Shown piece by piece: positions 5,784-10,588 of a DNA stretch of 10,588 nt. Numbering within the stretch: position 1 is the stretch's first letter; every line of letters starts with the position of its first letter. Where the stretch lies: positions 1-10,588 of the forward strand of contig JAPSIU010000073.1 in assembly GCA_031178565.1 (NCBI GenBank). Direction: 5' to 3'. Origin of the DNA: Leucobacter sp. (lineage in GTDB: Bacteria; Actinomycetota; Actinomycetes; Actinomycetales; Microbacteriaceae). The notes under the pieces were generated by a model that saw only the letters and a program-made list of their open reading frames with translations, was not told where the DNA came from and did not search any database. Both the position numbers and the translations under genes were made by a program.

Positions 5784-6974
5784 ATGACACTTCCTCAGAG
5801 ACCTCCCGCCCCGGGCGCATCCATGATCCGATATCTGGTGCGCGACCGACACGACCCCCGGCTCGAGCGCACGATCGAGATCTCGTCCGCAGCACCGACC
5901 GGCACCCTCGGGCTCGCTTTCGACATCGCGGTGGGGCGTGGCTCGGCGACCGCCGACGAACGCATCCACGAGCCGGACTTCGCGCTCAACCCGGATCACC
6001 GGGACCAATCGGTGGAGACCACCTGGATCGGGAGTCGAGCGGCACGGAACGGAGAACCGGTAGTCCAAGTCCTCAGCGACGACGACGACCGAGCTGCGCC
6101 GGCGTCAGCGCACTGGCAGCACCGCACCGCGCCCTTTCGGCCCGCCCACGTGCAGAGTGAACTCGAGTTGCAGTTCGGCTACGTCGCGCCCTCGTACGGT
6201 TTCGGTGACACCATCGCCCGTGACATGGGGCTCTCCCCGGCTGCTCCGCTGCTCGGATTGATGCGGGCGCTCGCCCCGCAACGTCGTCTCGCACTGCGCG
6301 CGCACCTCGAGGACTCCGGAATGCTCGAGAAGCCGAAACTGACAACGGCCGAGGTGGAGGATCTGCTGATGGGTTTCCGCTGGTGCATCGAACGGCTGGG
6401 CGACGCGGGGGCGCCCCAGGGCCCCGACGGTTGGGTATCGGAGGACCTCGTCCGCGAATCCGAGCGGGCACTCGAATGGCCCCGCACTTCGTCGCTCTCG
6501 AGCCCGATGTCCCCCGGTGAGGCTCTGTGGAGCCTCATGCGCTCGATCCGCCTCGCGCGAAGACTCAAGGGCAGGATCGTGGCGACCGGCTCCGGCCGTC
6601 GGGCCCTGAGCCGACCCGAGCGATTCTTGCGGGAGGTGCCTCACGATTTCTCCTCCCGCGACTGGCGGAGCAGGTGGGGTACCCACGAACATCTCGTCCT
6701 CCTCGCGGTCGCGGACGGAACGGCGAGCGACGAGCGGTCGGCGGTCGATACCGTGTTCGCCGGCATCCGAGAACTCGAACTGCAACGGGATCCCTACGGG
6801 TATGAGTACTACGATTACGGCCCCAGTCTCGATGAGAACGGGGCGAGGCAGGCGTCAGAGACGGCAGTCGCACTGGTTCTCGGCCATCTCGCTCCCCTGG
6901 GCGGGCGAGGCGGATACGGATGCTTCACCCCGGCGATCCGTCGGTTCTCCCAGCTCATCCTGCTCGAAGGCTGA
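5784..6974 (+). CDS. Hypothetical protein, possibly pRiA4b ORF-3-related
   Basis: A 396-residue soluble protein that I do not firmly recognise. The N-terminal part (MIRYLVRDRHDPRLERTIEI, residues 14-33, then a stretch to about 135 with ELELQFGY) faintly recalls the beta-rich pRiA4b ORF-3 / IS1096-passenger domain, but its usual PxxWRR and HLH signatures are missing. The C-terminal half is more suggestive: LTTAEVEDLLMGFRWCIERL (187-205), EALWSLMRSIRLARRLKGRI (246-265), then VATGSGRRAL (266-275) and HEHLVLLAVADGT (301-313). This resembles the winged-helix-like 'x-L-x-KGR-x-x-x-T-x-x-GR-x-x-L' tail of actinobacterial members of that family. A Tyr-rich acidic patch lies at 338-345. There are no signal peptide or membrane spans. 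Codon use is normal high-GC, supporting a real gene. The start at 5784 is preferred for its leaderless layout; an in-frame ATG at 5823 is an alternative. Nothing is known of its role. Confidence 0.8.
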   Translation: MTLPQRPPAPGASMIRYLVRDRHDPRLERTIEISSAAPTGTLGLAFDIAVGRGSATADERIHEPDFALNPDHRDQSVETTWIGSRAARNGEPVVQVLSDDDDRAAPASAHWQHRTAPFRPAHVQSELELQFGYVAPSYGFGDTIARDMGLSPAAPLLGLMRALAPQRRLALRAHLEDSGMLEKPKLTTAEVEDLLMGFRWCIERLGDAGAPQGPDGWVSEDLVRESERALEWPRTSSLSSPMSPGEALWSLMRSIRLARRLKGRIVATGSGRRALSRPERFLREVPHDFSSRDWRSRWGTHEHLVLLAVADGTASDERSAVDTVFAGIRELELQRDPYGYEYYDYGPSLDENGARQASETAVALVLGHLAPLGGRGGYGCFTPAIRRFSQLILLEG

Positions 6975-6995
6975 CCGGTGCGAGGCAGCGAAGCT

Positions 6996-7010
6996 GGGCT
7001 GAAGCAGCCC
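6996..7010 (+). terminator. Possible hairpin after the 396-residue protein gene
   Basis: GGGCTG and CAGCCC form a 6-bp stem (or 5 bp with a five-base loop) 21 bases after the stop codon. There is no T-run, so it is a weak candidate. The rest of 6975-7144 shows only a 10-bp palindrome TCGATATCGA (7096-7105) next to a possible -10 TACAGT (7091-7096) for the next gene. Confidence 0.3.
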
Positions 7011-7144
7011 GAACCCCGCTCACAGGGCGAGCTCCCGTCCAACCTATCCACAGAATGCCCGATTCCGTCCTACGCAGGTTCTGCATCCCGTACAGTCGAT
7101 ATCGATACCCGCAGCTGTTGCGTGAGAGGATCGGAGGCGCACGG

Positions 7145-7369
7145 ATGTCGATCGAAGCACTCACCGTCATCCTGACCGCGCTTGGGCTGCTCATCACTCT
7201 CGGCGGCGGCGCAGCCGTGGGCTTGGCCTGGGTCGTGCGACGGATCGACGCGGTGGAGACGAGACTTGCCGACCGGATTGACGGGGTACACAGCGAGGTG
7301 ACCGAGGTCAAGATCGCCGTCGCTCGGCTCGAAGGACGTTCTCAACCACCGCTCATCGTCACGCGCTGA
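7145..7369 (+). CDS. Small single-span membrane protein with helical tail
   Basis: A 74-residue protein with one hydrophobic segment at about residues 5-31 (ALTVILTALGLLITLGGGAA then VGLAWVV), followed by the basic VRRIDAVETRLADRI and a heptad-like helix to about 64 (VHSEVTEVKIAVARLEG). It is probably anchored with its short amphipathic coiled-coil tail in the cytoplasm, since RR follows the span directly. The ATG at 7145 is chosen because GGAGG lies seven bases upstream; the open frame extends 75 codons further upstream, but that part overlaps the previous gene and lacks protein-like character. Similar tiny membrane proteins are common in Microbacteriaceae without known function. It stands alone and converges on the flavoprotein gene. 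The 140-base gap 7370-7509 holds no feature I can support. Confidence 0.72.
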   Translation: MSIEALTVILTALGLLITLGGGAAVGLAWVVRRIDAVETRLADRIDGVHSEVTEVKIAVARLEGRSQPPLIVTR

Positions 7370-7509
7370 ACGACTGGCACATGTGCTCTTGACGAAGACG
7401 CAGGATCGCGGGAAACGTGCGATGCCGCGGAGCCCGACGTCCGTCGGTTGCCTCGTACAGCTCTTCGCGAGCACCGATCCGACTCGTCCAACGTGGGACC
7501 AGCACGAGG

Positions 7510-8760
7510 TCAGGTCGTCGCAACTCGCTCATGTGCGGAGTCGGCGGAAGCACGAACTCCGTTCGGTTTCCCGGACTCCTCTGAGCCCAACCACCGCTCG
7601 ATCTCCGCGACCGCCTCGCGGCCGGCCCGGTTCGCGCCGACCGTGGACTGGGACGGTCCGAAGCCGACGAGGTGGATCCGGGGATCCGCCGCGACCCGCG
7701 TGCCGCGCACCTCGATGCCGCCCCGCTCGTTGCGCAGGTTCAGCGGGGCGAGGTGGTCGAGCGCGGGACGGAAGCCCGTGGCCCAGAGGATCGTGTCGAC
7801 CGACGTGAACGACCCGTCCGCCTCGCGCACGCCGCGCGGCTCGATGGCGGTGAACATCGGCCGGCGTACGAGCGCACCCCGATCCCGAGCCGCGCGGGCG
7901 TACGGGGTCCACCCGAGCCCGGTGTACGAGACGATGCTGCGCGACGGGTTGCCGGCCTCGACGTCGGCGGTCACCCGCGCGATCGTCTCGCGCCCCTCGA
8001 CCTCGGGCGTGAAGCCGCCGTCGAGGAAGACGGGCTCGCGGCGCGTGTACCAGACGACCGTCGCGACGCGCGAGATCTCCTCGAGCAGCTGCACCGCGCT
8101 GATCCCGCCCCCGACGACCGCGACCCGCTGTCCGGCGAACTCGTCGAGCGAGACATAGTCCCTCGTGTGGAGCTGGCGCCCCGCGAAGCGCTCGGCACCC
8201 GGGTAGCGCGGGAGGAGCGGGTTCGTCCAGGTGCCGGTCGCGTTGATGACCGCGCGGGCTCTCCACATCCCTGCGCTGGATTCGACGAGGAGGTCGCCGG
8301 GGGCACCCGTCGCGTCGGCTCCGGATCCCGGCTCGGTTCCGGATCCCGGTTCGGCTCCGGATCCCAGTTCCGCGTCGCGGACCGCCGAGACCGTGACGGG
8401 GAGCAGGATCGGCAGGCGGCGCTCCCCTTCGTAGGCGGTGAAGTACGCGGGCACGGCGTCGCGGCTCGGGGTCGCCGGATCCACCGCGGGCTGGCGGACG
8501 CCCGGCAGGTCGAAGATGTGGTTGACGGTCGCCATCGTGTGCGAGGCCCAGGGGTGCTGCCAGGCTCCCCCGGGCCGGGTCTCGGCGTCGAGGATCACGA
8601 AGGATCGGCGCGGGTCGGCCTGTCCGGCCCCGCCGTCGCCACCATCGCCGCCGCCCAGCGCACTCGCGAAACCGTGCCGCTGCAAGTGGTACCCGGCCGA
8701 GAGCCCCGCCTGCCCGGCACCGAGCACGACGACGGTCGCATGCCGAGCCTCCGTTCTCAT
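7510..8760 (-). CDS. FAD/NAD(P)-dependent oxidoreductase, CzcO/monooxygenase-type
   Basis: A 416-residue flavoprotein with two dinucleotide-binding folds. The FAD motif VVVLGAGQAGLSAGYHL has GAGQAG at 14-19, with the ribose-binding acidic residue in ILDAE (56-60) followed by GGAW (64-67). The NAD(P) motif VAVVGGGISAVQLL has GGGISA at 217-222. VINATGTW (171-178) and ILWATGFRP are the family's two ATG motifs, and GFGPSQSTVGANRAGREA closes the FAD site. The group includes flavin monooxygenases and putative flavoproteins involved in K+ transport (CzcO); the substrate is unknown. Two insertions stand out: a Gly/Asp-rich loop at about 32-52, between the first strand-helix and the acidic residue, and the repeat GSGAEP-GSGTEP-GSGADA at 133-150, encoded by a DNA tandem repeat. 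The ATG overlaps the stop of the upstream MDR gene as ATGA, so translation is probably coupled. Confidence 0.92.
   Translation of the reverse strand: MRTEARHATVVVLGAGQAGLSAGYHLQRHGFASALGGGDGGDGGAGQADPRRSFVILDAETRPGGAWQHPWASHTMATVNHIFDLPGVRQPAVDPATPSRDAVPAYFTAYEGERRLPILLPVTVSAVRDAELGSGAEPGSGTEPGSGADATGAPGDLLVESSAGMWRARAVINATGTWTNPLLPRYPGAERFAGRQLHTRDYVSLDEFAGQRVAVVGGGISAVQLLEEISRVATVVWYTRREPVFLDGGFTPEVEGRETIARVTADVEAGNPSRSIVSYTGLGWTPYARAARDRGALVRRPMFTAIEPRGVREADGSFTSVDTILWATGFRPALDHLAPLNLRNERGGIEVRGTRVAADPRIHLVGFGPSQSTVGANRAGREAVAEIERWLGSEESGKPNGVRASADSAHERVATT
8315..8368 (-). repeat. In-frame tandem repeat, three 18-bp units, inside the flavoprotein gene
   Basis: Three consecutive 18-bp units (plus strand TCGG[C/T]TCCGGATCCC[G/A]G[C/T], starting at 8315, 8333 and 8351) differ at only one to three bases. 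Because the unit is a multiple of three, it adds six residues per copy (GSGAEP-type) without shifting frame. It encodes a flexible surface linker between FAD-domain strands and could vary in copy number among strains. Confidence 0.85.
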
Positions 8761-9692
8761 GGAACGATGATCAGCTTGCCGCGCGTCCGCCCGGTCATGC
8801 TCGCCCGGAACGCGTCCGCGACGCGCTCGAGCGGGAAGGTCTCAGCGACCTCGACGGTCAACCGCCCGCGCTCGGCGAGTTCGGCGAGGCGGGACGTCTC
8901 GGCGCCGTCGGGGCGCACCCAGATGTAACGCCCTCGGCGGTCGCCCAGCTCGGGGTCGGCCACCGCAGCATCCGCGACCGACGCGTGAGCGCCGCCGTCG
9001 CGGAGCACCGCGAGTGTGGTCTCGAGCTGGCCGCCCACGAAGTCGGCGACGGCATCCACGGGGCCGCCTGCGAGGTCACGGACGCGATCCGCCAGGCCGT
9101 CGCCGTACGTGACCGGTTCAGCGCCGAGGCCGCGGAGGAACTCGTGGTTGCGCTCCGAGGCCGTGCCGATGACGCGGGCGCCGCGATCCTTCGCGATCTG
9201 CACCGCGAGGCTGCCGACGCCGCCGGCCGCGGCGTGGATGAGCACGGTCTTGCCGTCGAGGTCGCCGAGCGCGTCGAGGGTGCGCAGCGCGGTGCCGCCG
9301 GCAAGCGGGAGGCCGGCGGCCTGCTCCCAGGTGAGGGCGGCGGGCTTGCGGGCGATCGCGTGGGCAGGGACGGCGATCCGCTCGGCGAAGGTGCCGTCCT
9401 TCGCGATGTCCTTGCGGGCGTAGGCGAGCACCTCGTCACCGACCTCGAACTCGGGGACGTCGAAGCCGAGGCCCACGACGACACCCGCGACATCCCAGCC
9501 CGGGATCACGGGGAAGCTCGCGTCGATCATGCCGTCGAGGTAACCGGCCATGAGCTTCCAATCGACCGGATTCACCGCGGCGGCCTTCACCTCGACGAGC
9601 ACCGATCCCGCCATCACCTTCGGCTCGGCGACCTCGCGGATCTCGACATCGGCGGGATCCTTCGTGTACTGGTCGTAGACGGCAGCTCGCAT
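8757..9692 (-). CDS. Zinc-independent MDR NADP-dependent oxidoreductase (quinone oxidoreductase-like)
   Basis: A 311-residue medium-chain dehydrogenase/reductase of the quinone oxidoreductase (QOR/Qor2-like) group. The GroES-like N-domain shows VEVKAAAVNPVDWKLMAGYL (33-52), FPVIPGWDVAGVV (60-72) and FEVGDEVLAY (82-91). The Rossmann domain carries VLIHAAAGGVGSLAVQIAKDRGA (150-172), where HAAAGGVG (153-160) binds the nucleotide pyrophosphate, then GTASERN. The C-terminal FPLERVADAF and GRTRGKLIIVP are diagnostic. Catalytic and structural zinc cysteines are absent, so it should be an NADPH-dependent quinone or enone reductase. The start ATG (9690-9692) has GAGGAG seven bases upstream; the longer open frame extending back through the poxB region is spurious. 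It is downstream of poxB with an 86-base gap and upstream of the flavoprotein gene with a four-base overlap. Confidence 0.93.
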   Translation of the reverse strand: MRAAVYDQYTKDPADVEIREVAEPKVMAGSVLVEVKAAAVNPVDWKLMAGYLDGMIDASFPVIPGWDVAGVVVGLGFDVPEFEVGDEVLAYARKDIAKDGTFAERIAVPAHAIARKPAALTWEQAAGLPLAGGTALRTLDALGDLDGKTVLIHAAAGGVGSLAVQIAKDRGARVIGTASERNHEFLRGLGAEPVTYGDGLADRVRDLAGGPVDAVADFVGGQLETTLAVLRDGGAHASVADAAVADPELGDRRGRYIWVRPDGAETSRLAELAERGRLTVEVAETFPLERVADAFRASMTGRTRGKLIIVP

Positions 9693-9735
9693 GGTGATGC
9701 TCCTCAGGTGTCGATGGCCCTGTGTCGGCGGTACT

Positions 9736-9771
9736 GTTCCGGAACGTGCGACGCCCCGGGAGTATTCCGGG
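9736..9771. promoter_or_regulatory. Two dyads in the poxB-MDR intergenic region
   Basis: The 86-base gap contains a perfect 10-bp palindrome GTTCCGGAAC (9736-9745) and, closer to the poxB stop, a stem CCCGG / CCGGG with a seven-base loop (9755-9771). The second could act as a weak attenuator eight bases after poxB; the first could be an operator for the MDR-flavoprotein pair. No convincing -10/-35 pair was found. Functions are inference. Confidence 0.35.
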
Positions 9772-9778
9772 ATCCGCC

Positions 9779-10588
9779 CTACAGGATCTGCCGCAGGTTC
9801 GTCTTGGCGAGATCCACGATCTCGTCGCCGCGGCCCGAGAGCACGGTGCGCAGCGCGTAGAGCATGAAGCCCTTCATCTGCGCGGCGGAGATCGATGGCG
9901 GCATGGAGAGCTCCTGACGGTCCGTCACGACCTCGATCAGCGCGGGGCCCGGGTGCGCGAACGCCTGGCGCAGCGCGGGCTCCAGCCCGTCGGATTCGGT
10001 GACGCGCACGCCGTGGATCCCGACCGCGCGAGCGACGGCCGAGAGATCCGGGTTCTTCAGCTCCGTGCCGTAGTTCACGAAGCCCGCGGCCTTCATCTCG
10101 AGCTCCACGAAGTTCAGGGACGAGTTGTTGAAGACGACGATCTTCACGGGGAGCGGCGCGTTCTGATCCAGCGTCAGGAGCTCCCCCAGCAGCATCGCGA
10201 GCCCGCCGTCGCCGGCGAGCGCGACCACGTGCCGGTCGCGATGCGCGGCCTGCACGCCGATCGCCTGCGAGACCGCGTTGGCCATGGAGCCGTGGCTGAA
10301 GGAGCCGATGAGTCGGCGTCGGCCGTTCATGGTGAGGTAGCGGGCGGCCCACACGACGGGCGATCCCACGTCGGGGATGAACACGGCGTCGTCGCTCGCG
10401 AGCTCGTCGACGAGGCGCGCGACGTACTGCGGGTGGATGGGCTTGCCCGTGCCCGCCGGGGTGGCGAGTTCGTCGAGGCGCTTGCGGGTCTTGCGGTAGT
10501 GGTCGACGGAGCCGTCAAGGTGGGCTCGGCTGCGACGCTCCTTCAGGAGCGGGAGCAGCGCGGCGGGGGAGACCGCCGCCGCGCTGCT
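9779..10588 (-). CDS. poxB: Pyruvate dehydrogenase (quinone) / pyruvate oxidase, C-terminal part (5' end beyond window)
   Basis: Thiamine-diphosphate flavoenzyme that decarboxylates pyruvate to acetate and CO2 and passes electrons to the quinone pool at the membrane. The last 269 residues of a protein normally about 570-580 long are present; the frame is open to the right edge. The TPP-binding domain is complete: SFSHGSMANAVSQAIGVQA, then the GDGG...NN motif (VALAGDGGLAMLLGELLTLD followed 17 residues later by VVFNNSSLNFVELEMKAAGF), NYGTELKNPD and AVGIHGVRV. The end, GFMLYALRTVLSGRGDEIVDLAKTNLRQIL, closely matches the lipid-activated membrane-binding C-terminus of E. coli PoxB as I recall it, including the SGRGDE(I/V) and LAKTN stretch, which separates it from acetolactate synthase. 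It lies upstream of the MDR and flavoprotein genes on the same strand. Confidence 0.93.
   Translation of the reverse strand, partial: SSAAAVSPAALLPLLKERRSRAHLDGSVDHYRKTRKRLDELATPAGTGKPIHPQYVARLVDELASDDAVFIPDVGSPVVWAARYLTMNGRRRLIGSFSHGSMANAVSQAIGVQAAHRDRHVVALAGDGGLAMLLGELLTLDQNAPLPVKIVVFNNSSLNFVELEMKAAGFVNYGTELKNPDLSAVARAVGIHGVRVTESDGLEPALRQAFAHPGPALIEVVTDRQELSMPPSISAAQMKGFMLYALRTVLSGRGDEIVDLAKTNLRQIL

Noticed and set aside
5767..5786. Upstream mini-reading frame MSTVAA overlapping the next ATG as ATGA
   Set aside because: Its ATG has no ribosome-binding site at usable spacing, and the TACCGT box lies within it, so it is probably not transcribed.
5724..7052. DnaA-box-like sequences TTGTTCACA (5724-5732) and CTATCCACA (7044-7052)
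   Set aside because: Two single, imperfect boxes 1.3 kb apart with no cluster, AT-rich unwinding region or replication genes; expected by chance.
6920..7144. N-terminal extension of the small membrane protein
   Set aside because: It overlaps the preceding gene, has no membrane-protein character, and GGAGG precedes the ATG at 7145.
7370..7509. Possible RNA gene or small protein in the convergent gap
   Set aside because: No tRNA-like cloverleaf, no protein-like frame and no strong hairpin could be seen.
7672..8928. 418-codon plus-strand open frame opposite the flavoprotein gene
   Set aside because: Typical antisense shadow in high-GC DNA, with Arg/Glu/Asp-rich sequence; the minus strand encodes clear FAD and NAD(P) motifs.
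9693..10352. N-terminal extension of the MDR reductase to 531 residues
   Set aside because: The added segment is out-of-frame poxB sequence, and a GAGGAG ribosome-binding site lies before the ATG at 9692, where the family begins.

Overview
The window reads as high-GC actinobacterial chromosome. GC-rich third codon positions dominate, GTG and ATG starts are mixed, genes are tightly packed, two genes appear to be transcribed leaderlessly from TAnnnT -10 boxes, and the gene content suits Microbacteriaceae (Microbacterium or Leucobacter type). That placement is an inference from style. No rRNA, tRNA, CRISPR array, insertion sequence or phage gene is visible. No gene-free stretch exceeds 300 bases; the longest is 5555-5783.

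Left half (1-4897): one catabolic and import locus. On the minus strand a small DUF861-type cupin, a PotD-like lipoprotein solute-binding protein and a PotB-like ABC permease (cut by the left edge) form an operon. Upstream of it lies a minus-strand TetR-family regulator, and divergent from tetR is a YtcJ-type metal-dependent amidohydrolase. Three copies of an AT-rich dyad, best copy CCAATAGTTAGATATTGG, lie exactly where a repressor would act: two at the cupin-operon promoter and one just downstream of the amidohydrolase -10. The simplest reading is that the TetR protein represses both the importer operon and the hydrolase until their shared substrate, or a product of it, appears. The substrate cannot be read from the sequence. 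The transporter family suggests a polyamine-like or other small cationic or nitrogenous compound, and the hydrolase family suggests an amide, formamide or similar C-N bond.

Middle (4970-7369): ordinary accessory genes. A YdeI/OmpD-associated family protein (minus) is divergent from a 396-residue protein of uncertain function (plus), which may be an actinobacterial relative of the pRiA4b ORF-3 (IS1096 passenger) family. The region between them holds a 19-bp direct repeat in two copies, each containing the palindrome GCTGATCAGC. A 74-residue single-span membrane protein with a short helical tail follows.

Right part (7510-10588): a minus-strand redox cluster. It holds the C-terminal half of a pyruvate:quinone dehydrogenase (PoxB, cut by the right edge), a zinc-independent quinone-oxidoreductase-like MDR protein, and an FAD/NAD(P)-dependent flavoprotein of the CzcO/monooxygenase type whose ATG overlaps the MDR stop codon (ATGA). 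The flavoprotein carries an in-frame 18-bp tandem repeat and a Gly-rich insertion inside its FAD-binding fold.
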